Shown: positions 1 through 11,111 of the stretch, in pieces
Numbering within the stretch: position 1 is the first letter of the stretch
Layout: the number at the start of each line of letters is the position of its first letter
From: Hermatobates lingyangjiaoensis
Lineage: Eukaryota; Arthropoda; Insecta; Hemiptera; Hermatobatidae
Assembly (NCBI GenBank): GCA_026182355.1
Contig: JAPFBL010000588.1
Span: 1 to 64,000 of the forward strand
Direction of reading: 5' to 3'
DNA: 64,000 nucleotides
Translations under genes and position numbers: made by a program
The notes under the pieces: generated by a model
The model's database searches: none
What the model was told of the DNA's origin: nothing
The model's input: the letters and a program-made list of their open reading frames with translations, nothing else

Positions 1-81
1 ACACAATCTTCTTCAATTGATGGAACTTCAACATTTATATACAACTGACTTCGAGAAACGCATATTTCAATTAATATATAT

Positions 82-235
82 AAAATAAATTCAAAACGAA
101 GGAAACACACCACCGCTCTGCCTTCCTGCGGGACTCTTCGCTCTTCACACCTCCTGATGACGACGATGGTCGAAATATCGATGTAAGTTATGTCTGTGTC
201 TTTCTGTGTGTTTCCTTCGTATTGAATTTATTTTA
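82..235 (+). mobile_element. PLE 3'-tail foldback, family C
   Basis: The first 29 bases are the near-perfect reverse complement of 206-235, so two tails point outward; the left one is almost fully truncated. The right tail carries a hammerhead-like module: CTGATGA at 154-160, one extra C, the hairpin GAC-gatg-GTC, then GAAATAT. Related tails lie at 11.76, 21.64 and 56.3 kb. Assignment to a PLE rests on the shared module and foldback layout, not on a protein here. Confidence 0.6.
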
Positions 236-270
236 TTTAAAAAGGTCCGCTGGACCGTTTCTTTTAATTA

Positions 271-307
<37 letters not shown>

Positions 308-350
308 GTTACAGCTAGAGAACACAAGAAAAAGGACGAACACTCACGAA

Positions 351-386
351 TCTCGATTATTTCGGCGTCTTGCCGTCTTCAGGAGA
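351..386 (-). ncRNA. hammerhead-like module, family K
   Basis: Read on the minus strand: stem I TCTC/GAGA (4 bp), core CTGAAGA, one extra C, stem II GGC-aagac-GCC, GAA, stem III ATAAT, then C at the cleavage position. All type I hammerhead parts are present apart from the extra nucleotide. It sits in a short tail flanked by (AT)n tracts. Self-cleavage is inferred. Confidence 0.55.
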
Positions 387-514
387 GTAGAAAGAAAGAA
401 AATAAAATATATATATATATATATAAATATTTAATATAAATGATAATATAATATAATTTATATATAAATGATAAAAGTATCGACAGTGGAATAGAAACAA
501 AACTAAAATTTTAG

Positions 515-515
<1 letters not shown>

Positions 516-562
<47 letters not shown>
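516..562. repeat. (AT)n microsatellite
   Basis: Uninterrupted TA dinucleotide run of about 47 bp, one of many in the window. These tracts repeatedly abut PLE tails and look like preferred insertion sites. Confidence 0.95.
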
Positions 563-564
<2 letters not shown>

Positions 565-654
565 CACTTGATAAACGGAAAGACGATCCAAACTGGGCAC
601 AATAACAGTTCAAAATTGAAGATAGGTAGCACAAAAAGTAAAAGAAACACACTT

Positions 655-795
655 ACAGACTCAAATTTTGGGTAATCCATCTTCAGGAGAAATGAGAAAG
701 GGATACCAAGCACGTTGTAGACGCAACGGCAAGTCTCCCTTTCTCTTTTCTCCTGAAGACGGATTACCCGAAAATTTGTGTTGCAGTCAGTAGTA
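655..795. mobile_element. PLE 3'-tail foldback, family J
   Basis: Inverted arms of about 45 bp flank a short non-paired centre. The right arm has CTGAAGA (753-759), one extra C, a short GG/CC hairpin, GAA and AATT. The left arm, read on the minus strand, has the same module with GAA mutated to CAA and retains a 3-bp CTC/GAG stem I. An apparent open frame across both arms is a by-product of the palindrome. Confidence 0.6.
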
Positions 796-1170
796 GGATT
801 CAAATTTTTAAGAACCGGTTCGTGCGAACCGGGCTTAAAATATTATGAGTTTGGAAACTAAATTGTTTAGTTATATATACCGTAGGCTATATACATGCTC
901 AAATTACGTATTCAATATGCACAAGTTACGTGAGTCACGCGACACTTGTGAAGTTTGATAGTGGGCTAATTAATACAGGTCTGAATAGGGGTTTACGTAA
1001 TTTTAACAACCGGTTCGCCGAACTCATAATATTTTAAGCACCGGTTTGCAAGAAGATGCTTCTCAACCTTAGTACTTCGTACTTCTTCCTGGTAACGACG
1101 GATGGTTTGACGAAAACGATCCACAAAGGAACACAAACGTTTCACAACATTACAAGACAATGGACAACAG

Positions 1171-1203
1171 TCTCTAATTTTCGGTTGAACCGTCATCAGG
1201 AGA
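1171..1203 (-). ncRNA. hammerhead-like module, family D
   Basis: Minus strand: TCTC, CTGATGA, extra C, GGTT-ca-ACC, GAA, AATT, A, GAGA. Stem I is 4 bp (TCTC/GAGA) and stem III is the palindrome AATT, giving a UUA cleavage triplet. The same module occurs in the family D foldbacks at 9.6 and 33.3 kb. This tail appears single rather than inverted. Confidence 0.6.
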
Positions 1204-1324
1204 GTAGAAACTGTGTGTTTGTATCTTTAATCTATGTTTATAGTTTATTGTTAAACGTATATACATATAGTTCAATGTATATGATTCGGATCATATTTTC
1301 ATCAAAAAAGTATATATATATATT

Positions 1325-1355
<31 letters not shown>

Positions 1356-1365
1356 AGTATAAAAA

Positions 1366-2263
1366 GATTTCACATAAACACGTGAAACAACAATCAATGA
1401 TCAAACCACAATAAGAAATGGGAAAACAAGACTAAGATCTTTCAACCGTAACAAGCGGTCTTCGTCAGAGTCAAAAACCCAACTGAACACTAGATGCAGA
1501 AAACATCTGGTGAGGAGTTGAGAAGAGTGGGAGGGAAGAGTGGTATTTTAAAAGGTGAAAGCACAGGAAAGGACTAATGTCCAGAAAGGGATGTTTGGGG
1601 AAACAAAGGAGTACAGTAAGAAAAAGTAAAAAACTATCCGCTAGCTGTCAACCCTCTTTGAAGAGGCTATTGCCCTCGTGACGAAAATATCAAGTTTGAA
1701 GAGACCGTTACTAATGTTTATAATATTAGATCTATTAAATTTAATTAGAGACGATTCAATAATATTTCTTAACAACATTGATTTTTCATAGGTAATAAAT
1801 TTAGCTCCTGTCCAATCAATATGATGATTTTCATTTTTTATATGCAAGAATAAGGCACTACTGTTTTCCTGTCTACTTACGTTATATTGGTGTTGTTTTA
1901 CACGTGTCTTTAATGATTTACCAGTTTGACCAATATAAATTTTGTGGCAATTTTTGCATGGAATTTTATAAATACCAGCGGACTCCAATTCGCTTGGAGA
2001 GTTTTCTATTAACATATTACCCACGTTATTACGATTAGAAAACACTATATTAAAATCAAGTTGTTTGGCTAATCTTGGAAGGGGGTCCAATGATTCGTGG
2101 TATGGCAAAACTATAGAATTTGATAATAAAAGGGGCTCTTTTGAAGTATTAGAGAAAGTTTTTTTAGCACCCTTCAAAGCTAAATCGATATAAGAAGAGG
2201 GGTATTTTAATGAAATTAAAATTGTGGTTAAATGAATAAATGAAATTATTGTGGTTTGATCAT
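1366..2263 (-). mobile_element. Penelope-like element, family A, 5'-truncated copy
   Basis: This is the largest PLE copy in the window, read on the minus strand. It holds a truncated endonuclease frame, then a 3' untranslated region with a hammerhead-like module, then the family A tail ending near the CACGTG-containing terminus. Its other end stops at 2247-2263 in a 17-bp inverted piece of the same tail, so the element is bounded by tails facing outward. It is the reference linking the short family A foldbacks to PLEs. Confidence 0.8.
1430..1472 (-). ncRNA. hammerhead-like module, family A
   Basis: Minus strand, 43 nt: stem I GACT/AGTC (4 bp), core CTGACGA, one extra A, stem II GACCG-cttgtta-CGGTT (5 bp with one G-T), GAA, stem III palindrome AGATCT, then T (CUU cleavage triplet). 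It lies about 170 nt downstream of the PLE frame, as expected for a ribozyme in the element's terminal region. Confidence 0.65.
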
Positions 2264-2279
2264 ATATAAGTATAAACAT
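1641..2279 (-). pseudogene. PLE polyprotein C-terminus with GIY-YIG endonuclease (5'-truncated)
   Basis: This 212-residue frame encodes the C-terminal end of a Penelope-like protein. About the first 12 residues are read-through of inverted tail DNA. Residues 24-100 match the linker after the PLE reverse transcriptase. The endonuclease follows: GIY at 102-104, Cys108 and Cys111, YIG at 115-117, Arg126, His130, His146, and Glu175 as the probable catalytic glutamate. The catalytic region has no frameshift or stop, but the whole reverse transcriptase is missing, so the copy cannot be autonomous. PLE GIY-YIG domains nick target DNA for target-primed reverse transcription. A decayed close relative lies at 47.8-48.4 kb. 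Confidence 0.88.
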
Positions 2280-3030
2280 TTTTTTGAAAAATTTAAGAAA
2301 TACAAAATAAAATACAGATACTAGGACTCACAATCTATCCTTTTTTGCGCTCAAAAATATGAATTTAGCCACGGCGCATTTTTAGCCCATTTTGGGCTAA
2401 TTTAGTTCGTTTTTTTAGCCTGTTGTGTTTAACTTTTATAAAGCTCAGTGTTAAAGCTACACATCTAGTATTGATGGAAATGCTCTGTATAAATTTTATA
2501 TATAACTTAGTTGGTGCATTTTATACATATTTGTTGTCTCTATACATAATATCTATTAAAAATTACCAAACTTCATTGCAAAAATATAGTTCGAATCAAA
2601 TTCATTGATGGTTGTATACTCTTTCAAATGACATCCACCGGGTTGATATTACAGACGGAGAGAAAAGGTAACTTGTTCTGTTTTAAGTCATCTTTATTTT
2701 TTCCAAATTATTGAAAAAATTATAAAAAAAACGTGATTAATAAAAAAAAGAAGATACTCTATAACAGTGTTTTCTGGCTTTATAGCACTTTACTGTTTGT
2801 AAGCATACCCAACTCCTTTGTCACCTTCCCTCTTAACTACCCCTTCACACTCTGTCTCATTCGCTGTGTCTTCATCAATCTAATGTTGATGTTGAGTAAG
2901 TATTCAACCAAGTAAACAGCATTAAAAAGAAACTTCTCAACAAGATTAATCCATCAACAATATATAGTATACTGACAATATGACTAATCATTAGTTGTGC
3001 AATCCGTAATTGTGTGGTATTTACTCATCC
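2280..3030. other. AT-rich DNA without recognised genes
   Basis: Two short frames of about 60 residues occur here with no recognisable motif and low-complexity composition. No RNA gene or transposon end was seen. Confidence 0.6.
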
Positions 3031-3177
3031 TGAGGTAAAATGGATAAACCAACAAAAGTCTCCACACAAATGAAGTTTTATTTCATATTTTCAGATGATG
3101 AACACAAAGTGTTCGAAACGCGTTGAATAAAACTTCATTTGTGTGGAGACTTTTGTTGGTTTATCCATTTTACCTCA
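3031..3177. mobile_element. PLE-type foldback, family I, 50-bp perfect arms
   Basis: Positions 3031-3080 and 3128-3177 are exact reverse complements. The 47-nt centre contains GATGA, one extra T, hairpin GAACAC-aaa-GTGTTC, GAA, the palindrome ACGCGT and T, a hammerhead-like layout whose U4 is changed to A. The lack of any arm mismatch suggests recent insertion or gene conversion. Diverged relatives lie at 33.8, 60.6 and 62.0 kb. Confidence 0.65.
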
Positions 3178-3179
3178 GA

Positions 3180-4540
3180 ATGACAATATGACGTGGACTA
3201 AAACGTTTTGGAAAATCCTTTTATAATTTTGATATAATTAACAAAATTGAGTTAAAAAATCTATGTAACCTGAATGAGCTAAGATGCAAATGAAGAATTG
3301 AATTTAGTTGCAACAGTGGGTGACGAATTTTCCGAAATCTTTGGTTAAACTCTTTAAAAGAAATATTATTCAATCTTGTTTAAAAATAAAATATTAAAAT
3401 ATTGTTAAAATGATAGTTCGCTTATATCAATACTTGGTCTTTTTTTTTTAGCTCGTTTGGAAAATTTTATAAAATATTAAAATATTGTTCAGAATGATTT
3501 TTTCTTTAGATCGTTATGTGGTTCATTTTCTTACCTAGTTTGAGAAATGTTAGCCCTTTTTTAGCCTGATTTTCTGCACTATTTCAGCCCGAATAGGTTC
3601 CTGGTAGTTGGCAACTTTGTTTCTGAATGTAGTAATAAAATAACATTTTATTATGCTGTATACGTGTTGATAATTATTCATTCGTATTATTATCTTAACT
3701 ACTATTATCTTCTGCAACTGAATTCATACTAATCATGTTAGTACTGAATGTTCTTTGCTAGTACAAAATAGTGTTCAAAACTTAATGAATTAAAAAGAGA
3801 AACTAAAACCGTAAAACTAAACAGACTACAAAGCATGTTATAAAGAAAATCTAATAGAAATGTTGGAGTATGTGGTTCTAATTATAAATGAAATAGAGAG
3901 ACAAGGTGTATGGTCTGTACGTGGCGACCTGATACCGGCTACTTGAGTAGTTTATTAGTCTGAATTGAGCGCTAAACAAGATTGACCGGTTGTTCAGATC
4001 CAGACCGTATAACAAACCGGTTTACAATAATGAAAACCTTATATATATATACTGCATATATAGAAGATAATAAAAAATCAATAATCTGTTGAAATAAATG
4101 TCACTAATCTTAATAAATATACTATGACATCAAATTTTATAGAACCATAAATGAAATTGTCTTATTTTAATTTATTGAACGTCAATTCCTTTTATCAAGT
4201 CACGATTACTATGTTTTATATTAACCTAACCTGAATAATGTAGATTTGTTTGAATTTGTTTAAACTAAATATTTTTATAAGATCGCAGTTTTAACAAATA
4301 GAGTTTTCAAATTGTAAAAAAATTAGCGCTCGATGATAATCCGTCATGTTAAACATGAGCTGGCAGTCTCTCAGAGAGAGCTTTAAATCTGTTTTGATCT
4401 TCGCATTTCTCGGCATTTTGTATCATAACCTCTTAGTCAGGCCGTCTTGTTGACAAGTTACCCTTTAGCCACCTCCATTGAAAGCATGGAGGATATACTC
4501 CATTATCCTAAGAATAATTCCTACGAAATGGTAATGGATA
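3180..4540. other. AT-rich non-coding stretch
   Basis: No ORF with coding character, no RNA gene and no clear repeat boundary. Contains short poly(T)/poly(A) runs only. Confidence 0.6.
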
Positions 4541-4775
4541 TAAGTCAATTAACTGCGTTGGAAAGTAGAACTGATCAATCATGATCAGTCATGAGAAGCT
4601 GAACGTTTGGTTAGGCTGGCTAGCACAGTCAACCAAACGTATCACGTCTGAAATGACGGATTTTAGTTGATCTGATCCTGCAATCTGAGTGGCTCGTAAT
4701 TTTAATTTGCACATTCTGATTGGATAGAGTTTTTCTCCATTTTTGTTTTATATATGTGTTCTTTTCCATATCATT

Positions 4776-4813
4776 AACCCGATGATGACTTGTGTAAAAG
4801 TCGAAAGCTTGTT
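4776..4813 (+). ncRNA. hammerhead-like module
   Basis: Stem I AAC/GTT (3 bp), core CCGATGA (U4 changed to C), one extra T, stem II GACTT-gtgtaa-AAGTC, GAA, stem III palindrome AGCT, T. Stems I, II and III all differ in sequence from other families but keep pairing. The core substitution would probably abolish cleavage. Confidence 0.5.
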
Positions 4814-5114
4814 CGTGCGCGTTTTAACTTTTGTAAGTACTTGTTTTTTGTCACTGTAATTGTTTTTATTTTCTGTATTTGTTTTCAATTCTTTGTAATT
4901 GTTGTTGTTTCTTATTTGTATTTTGTGTCGTATTAAAAAGTTTTGCCTTTCGTCTGGAAATTGTGATTTTCTTTTTACATCTGCTCATGCCAAATTAAGA
5001 TGTATCTTGGGTAATTAATATGGCTTTTAACACCAGCCCACCGCAAGGTTGTTCGTAAATTGGAGCAGACCAGCTTAAAAGTCGTTAACGCAGAGGCTGC
5101 TGTATACTTTAATG

Positions 5115-5116
<2 letters not shown>

Positions 5117-5162
<46 letters not shown>
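5117..5162. repeat. (AT)n microsatellite
   Basis: About 46 bp of pure dinucleotide repeat next to a foldback element. Confidence 0.95.
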
Positions 5163-5168
<6 letters not shown>

Positions 5169-5200
5169 TATAAATGATATTTATCTAGTGAATATATATA

Positions 5201-5330
5201 AACTGTATTAACAAAATGAATACAAGAAATGAACCAAAAACTCACTACTATATTTTGATAACCTCGTCATTAGGATGATAGTAGGGAGTTTCTGTTTCAT
5301 TTCTGTGTGTTCATTTTATGAATACAGTTT
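5201..5330. mobile_element. Short foldback element
   Basis: Imperfect inverted arms of about 50 bp, with outer sequence AACTGTATTAACAAAATGAA pairing with the 5310-5330 end. The centre carries a decayed CTCGTCATTAGG motif resembling the tail module on the minus strand. A related foldback lies at 50.07-50.21 kb. Confidence 0.55.
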
Positions 5331-5639
5331 ATTTGGTTGGTGGAAACGTTTCTTGTAATTGGTTATATATATTTGAATTTAATATGAAGACATTTTTAAA
5401 ATTCTGATATTCATTTATTAAGTAAAATTTGTTTTTGCTGAATAAATTTCATTCCGGTATTATTAATATTTTGTTTTATTTCTTTTTCATATTTGATATT
5501 AAGTTAAACAAATAATAATATTATTTGATTGAAATGTGTATGTTTGGGTTGGGTGGAGGGCTTGGGTGTTGAATGTGTGGTATAGACTGCAGAAGTGAAG
5601 TGCTTTATCAGTAGAGGAAGGAAATGAAATGGTGTGTAT

Positions 5640-6180
5640 AAGGCTATGAGTAAGAGAGTAGTTTATTTAAGTTGGGACTCGGCCACAAACGGAAAGGAGA
5701 TTTAGAGGCTTTTGGTTGCGGCTGTGAAATCAAACAAGCTATGTTACCAGTTTAAAAAAAAAAAAAAAAAATTAGTGGGCTTTCTGGAAGGGAGGGAGGG
5801 TGGTAGAATGGGATCATTAAGAAAGAAAGGGGGGGGGGGGTGACTGAGGCAAGATCTCATTAGGGGGGAGGAAGGGTGCAGCCGGCTCGGCAACCCTCGG
5901 TGCATCCCAATTAATACCCGCTAAGAGTGGCGTTCTTATTGATTTCTTCCCACCCACCCCCAGGCACACATGACCTGCAATAAACACCCTTCCTCCGCTA
6001 ATCCGCCATTATAACTCCCAATCACCGTTTCCCCTCTCGCCACAGAAAATAGCCTTCCTTGTAGTCTTTGTCAAGAACCATTCCTTCCGGTTACACCGGA
6101 ATGCTCACTATGAGTGTCTGGGGAGTCGATAAGCATCTACAACCCCACACTCCCATGCCTTCTTAACAACCATTATCCAA
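5640..6180. promoter_or_regulatory. GC-richer island, candidate regulatory element
   Basis: The island is clearly less AT-rich than its flanks and has no usable ORF. It contains a poly(A) run near 5757, a poly(G) run near 5829, the palindrome TTCCGG-ttaca-CCGGAA at 6085-6101, TGACCT-type nuclear-receptor half sites and an AATAAACA forkhead-like site. The regulatory role is inferred from composition and motif content only. Confidence 0.3.
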
Positions 6181-6326
6181 TAATCTACACAAAATATCAT
6201 TAATTACTCAAAAATCAACATAATTCATCAATCAACGTCCAACACATAACATAGTTAATAACTAATCTCAAACGAATATCACTGATTAAATTAAAATCAA
6301 TGAATTTCTTAATTATATTATTATAA

Positions 6327-6500
6327 ATGATCAAACCACAATAAGAAAATGGGAAAGCAAGACTAAGAACTTTCAACCGTAACAAGCGGTCTTCGTCAGA
6401 GTCAAAAACCCAACTGAGAGTCTTAGTCTTGCTTTCCCATTTTCTTATTGTGGTTTGATCATTGATTGTTATTTCACGTGTTTATGTCAAATCTTTTTAT
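6327..6500. mobile_element. PLE 3'-tail foldback, family A
   Basis: The left arm is a family A tail on the minus strand with its hammerhead-like module at 6361-6403 (stem III changed to AGTTCT). The right arm is a plus-strand tail truncated just after the module. Both arms run outward to the CACGTG-containing terminus. Confidence 0.75.
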
Positions 6501-6794
6501 ATTATTATAATAAATTTATTTAATTGATCAAATCAATCCAATTTATTTACAATTTATGAATTACGAAATATGAATTATTCAATAATCAACACAGTTATTG
6601 AATAATGTTTAACCCATAACTTAAATGGTTATGAGAGAGTAGTATAACTATTCCCTTAAAAAATATTATTGATTAAATTAAAATCAATAGATTTATTAAT
6701 TATATAAATCGAATACATTTATTTAATTGATTAAATTATATTTTTGATTCTATTTATTGATTTAATGAATTATATTAGTATTAAGAATTATATT

Positions 6795-7005
6795 TTTAGT
6801 ACTAGTATTAGAATTAGTATTAGTATTAGTACTAGTATTAGAATTAGTATTAGGTACTAGTATTAGAATTAGTATTAGTATTAGTACTAGTATTAGAATT
6901 AGTATTAGATTAGTACTAGTATTAGAAATTAGTATTAGTATTAGTACTAGTATTAGAATTAGTATTAGATTAGTACTAGTATTAGAATTAGTATTAGTAT
7001 TATTC
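6795..7005. repeat. ATTAGT-type minisatellite
   Basis: Array of units such as TAGTACTAGTATTAGAATTAG with a period of roughly 30-35 bp built from a hexamer-like core. The 81-residue Asn/Ile/Leu-rich frame read on the minus strand is a translation of this repeat, not a gene. Confidence 0.9.
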
Positions 7006-7009
7006 ATTC

Positions 7010-8425
7010 ATGAATTAGTCAGTATGCATTGTTTAATAATCTAGATAATATAGAATTAAGGTCTATCATACAACATACATGGTTAATAACTATTCTCTTA
7101 ATGAAAATCATTGATTAAATTAAAAACAACGATTTTATGACTTATATTAATATAATAAATTTATTTAATTTATTAAATTAATGCAATTTATTTACAATTC
7201 ATGAATTACTAAATATCAATTATTCAATAATCAATATAATTCATGAATCAACGTAATAAACATAACTTAAATTGTTAATAACTATTCTCTTATTGATATT
7301 TTTGATTAAATTAAAATCAATTTATTTTATAATTAATTAATTTAATAAATTAAATAAATAAATGTTAATAAATTAATTTAATATTATTTTATTTATTTGA
7401 TGAAATTAATGAAATTTAATTTAAAATTAAATTGTAGTAGTAGTAGTAGATTCTGCCTAACATCAGACTCTGCAGTGTCATATTCCCTCCAAAGTAATCA
7501 AGCAGTGTTTGACATGCATAACTTGGTCGACAGTTACAACAAATTCTTTGCGGGATATTACCCTCCTTTTAACCGTTACAGAAATACAGAATAATAAAGC
7601 ATCTTATACAATATGAACCGACTTCAAACAGCCTTGCAAAGCCATTCAGTCTTTTCAATTTCTTTTTTTTTTTTGAATACATGAAAAAGCTGTTGATTAG
7701 TTACCATATGTTATCTGAAGAGAGGAGAGTGTTTGAGATAACTTTAATGGTTTGCAGATAGAAGGTCTTCATTTCGTTTTGTTTTCGATTCTGAATGACT
7801 GCACAAATGCGTATTTTCATTTGGACAGTATTCATCGCCAGTATGATTGGCTAGCCTAGCCCGACTTCTTCTTTGAGGGCTTGATTAAAATAAACTGTTA
7901 GCAAACCAAAGATATAAAGAAAAACTTGAACAGCAATCCCATGTTTATATACCGCAAAAAATCCAGTATTAACTATTTCTCTTAATCAACTAGAACTCAC
8001 AAAATTATAAGGTTATTAGTGTATAGAGTTTTATTTTTACAAAATTACAATAAATGTCCTAAAAAAAAATTAATGATTTATGAATCAGACTGTAAATTAA
8101 AAGAAAAAAAAATAGTGATATAAAGCCATTTAAACATTAGATGTCACATTTGGTTACTCATAACGTGATAAGTTTATCAATGAGTACAAAAATTGCAGTC
8201 CACATGGCGTCACTCCATTCGACCATTATTGATCTTTAAAGATATATACTTATTGTTTTTTACATGTTTTAAATGTTCATATTGCAATAATGGTTTTATC
8301 AATAACTTTGTTTTTATCCATTGAACCATTATTCGGATCTAAGAACAAGATATTTTATTACAATAATGGTTCCACTGATTCCTATGTTGTTTATCCATTG
8401 ATCCATTATTGGGCTTTAACAAACG
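7010..8425. other. AT-rich non-coding stretch
   Basis: Very AT-rich with TTAAT/ATTAA blocks. A short plus-strand frame near 7.4-7.6 kb shows no family signature. Nothing else was recognised. Confidence 0.55.
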
Positions 8426-8429
8426 AATA

Positions 8430-8540
8430 CAGTGGAACCTCGCAGTACAAGTTAATTTGTTTGCAGACCGAGCCCGTATTTCGATTTACTCGAATTACGA
8501 AGCAATTTTTCCCATTGAAATCAACATGAAAATAAATAAT
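8430..8540 (+). mobile_element. pogo/Tigger-like terminal sequence
   Basis: A TA dinucleotide is followed by CAGTGGAACCTCG and then alternating near-palindromic segments typical of pogo/Tigger-type mariner ends. No matching right end or transposase was found nearby, so this is probably a solo or decayed end. Identification is from memory of the family terminus. Confidence 0.5.
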
Positions 8541-9348
8541 CTTTCCCTCCAAAAAATACCGGTTTTTAAGTATATTTTTTAAACAGAAAAGGTTCAATTC
8601 AAAAAAAAAAAAAATACTGTACATGTAATATGGATAATATTACTTGAGCAATAAATACATACAAGAAATAATCATGTTTTAAATGATTATTAAGTTAATT
8701 ATTATTAACTTATTAACTAAATTAATTATTAAGAAACCCAATATATTTCTTATAGGAAAATTGGTTGTTGACCAAAATTCGGGAAATGAATTATCTTCAA
8801 GAACCAAAATACCACTATAGAGTTCAGTGATATTTGTTTACTCGTGTGTCAATTCAAAGGCAAAACTAGAATTCCTTCCGTGTTGGCTAGCATGAAAAGC
8901 CAAGGAAATATAGAGGAGATACCATAGGGTTGTGAACGATCATACAGTCTCCCCCTTTACAAGGGATATTTCACAACCCAGGCGATTGGCAGAATGGGGT
9001 GACGTCATAGGATCTTTACTGCTTGATCCACCTAAACAGCCATATTTTTTTTTTTTGACCCCACTATCATCTACGATTGATGCCATAAAGAAGCTAAACC
9101 AACATACTTTGATATTTTAAAACATAAACAAAAGTCATACTGGGATAAATGGATAATAATAATATAAACTCGCGTTTTAGCGAAAAATCATCTTCTTAGT
9201 TCTTACTTTGTTTGCTCTCTGATGACATAAATTAAAAGGCCTCAGTGCATTTTTTCTATTGTGTTTTCTTGTTTTCTTGTGGTTTAATTTCACACACACA
9301 TATGATATATATATATATATTATATATATTATAATTATATATATATAT

Positions 9349-9531
9349 AATGATCAAACCACAATAAGAAAATGGGAAAACAAGACTAAGATCATTCAAC
9401 CGTAACAAGCGGTCTTCGTCAGAGTCAAAAACCCAATGCTTGTCACGGTTGAAAGATCTTAGTCTTGTTTTCCCATTTTCTTATTGTGGTTTGATCATTG
9501 ATTGTTGTTTCACGTGTTTATGTGCAATCTT
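9349..9531. mobile_element. PLE 3'-tail foldback, family A
   Basis: Left minus-strand tail with a full module, right plus-strand tail truncated inside stem II of the module. Flanked on both sides by (AT)n. Confidence 0.78.
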
Positions 9532-9559
9532 TATATATATATATATATATTGTAAACAA

Positions 9560-9772
9560 GAAAACTATCCAAAAGGAGGACAACAAACGTTTCACGGTGA
9601 CTCACAAACACAGAACTTAAGGAATAAACACAATTACTGCCTCTAGTTTTCGGTTTGAACCGTCATCAGGGGAGTTGAGATAGGGACATCAAGCGCACTT
9701 GTGAAGCGACGGTTGGAGACCAACAGTGTTTGTTCCTTAGTTCTGTGTTTGTGGTTCACCGTGAAACTTATA
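9560..9772. mobile_element. PLE 3'-tail foldback, family D
   Basis: Arms of about 60 bp share the CACAGAACTAAGGAA-type outer part. The left arm carries the family D module on the minus strand (CTGATGA, C, GGTT/AACC, GAA). The right arm is truncated. Matches the family D foldback at 33.3 kb. Confidence 0.6.
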
Positions 9773-9781
9773 AATATATAT

Positions 9782-9931
9782 ATGATCAAACCACAATATG
9801 AAGAGAAAACAAGACTAAGATCTTTCAACCGTAACAAGCAGTCCTCGTCAGAGTCAAAAACCTAACTTAGTCTTGTTTTCCCATTTCATATTGTGGTTTG
9901 ATTATTGATTGTTATTTCACGTGTTTAAGTG
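9782..9931. mobile_element. PLE 3'-tail foldback, family A
   Basis: Third family A foldback within about 3.5 kb. The left arm has the module with a mutated stem II (AACAAGCAGTCC); the right arm starts after the module. Again sits in TA-rich DNA. Confidence 0.72.
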
Positions 9932-10584
9932 ATATATATAACTATGCTACCATATCCTGTAATTTGAACAATTTTCAGTTAAAACAGTGAAACATTCTTT
10001 CAGAAATAGCTTGTATAAAAAAAATGTATAATGAGCAAAAAAAAAACATGAATTCACATCTTGCATAAGTAACAACACTTTGCTTAGCAAACAAAATATG
10101 TATTTTAAAAATAAAAAAAAATTGACTTGATTTTGGTTGAAAGGAAGCATAATAACTGAACGTCAATAATGTTGTAAGGGATTTTTATTGAAATGAAAGC
10201 TGAGACAGAAGGAAATGTCTCGACAGTTTTCTTGTGAAGAAGGATCGAAAGGAAAGGGAAAGTGTTTTTAAAAATTTACAGTAAGTGTGGATGGACTGTT
10301 TCAGAACGTTACAGCATTGAACCAGCACGATACTCCTTCTTCGTCTCAATTCTTAGTTATACTTTTACGAATTTCACCTTTTACGAATATATTAATTTAT
10401 ATTCCTTTTTGTGGGGGATCATTTGTATTTTTGATTTATTCTTTTATCTCATACTATGAGTTTTATTTTATTCATTACTATGAATATGAATACGAATAAG
10501 GTTACGTTGCAATGACAGTCCAACAAAATAACACACATAAACAGAAGATGATCCCTTTGTGATACCACACAATGAACATTCTAC

Positions 10585-10800
10585 TTTAGGAGTTCTAAAT
10601 TTTGGCCTAACTCAAGTGTATTTAGCTAGGGGTCTTTATCGAGTAACTGACATCGTACAGGTTCAGTACCTTTAGCTTAACGTCTTCTCCGAAAGACGAC
10701 GTGCTCAGATATTTTTTTTCTTCTGCATGAATAAGTCGAGGGTTAGAGAGGGTATCGCACCCCGTATCTACCAGTACTACTGGGCTTATGAATAACTATA
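10585..10800 (-). mobile_element. tRNA-derived SINE copy
   Basis: The minus strand shows a B-box-like GGGGTGCGATACCC, then CTGAGCACGTCGTC, GAAGACGTTAAGC and a tail containing AAATACACTTGAGTTAGGC. The same order of blocks occurs in the copies at 16.8, 23.2, 28.6 and 38.5 kb. Diverged and probably inactive. Confidence 0.6.
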
Positions 10801-11111
10801 AAAGTTCATATATTTATACTTTATAAGCTTGACACCTATGAATAATGTTACTTTACTCAATAAATTATTTATACAATGAGAATAATTGGACAGTTAGTTT
10901 GTTGAGCCTACATTCTTGCGTATTCTATACAATGTATTTCATTTCTAATTTAATAGAAACTTTAAAACTCACAACCACAAGAGGTTTTATATAAATAATC
11001 TGATCACGATACCAATATTCCTTAAAGATGATAAACCATTGTTTTACATCGAAAAACTTAACAGTATGACTCTAAATATAACTAAACCTTTTTAGTTATA
11101 TTTACAAAAAT

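Noticed and set aside
154..190. Claiming the family C tails as complete hammerheads
   Set aside because: Stem II and the core fit, but stem I is only 2 bp in the copies here, so completeness is not supported.
6327..6500. CRISPR-like repeats with palindromes
   Set aside because: Copies are scattered over kilobases, lack constant spacers and are eukaryotic transposon tails.
6762..7007. 81-residue Asn/Ile/Leu-rich minus-strand frame
   Set aside because: It is the translation of an ATTAGT-type minisatellite; residues follow the repeat unit.
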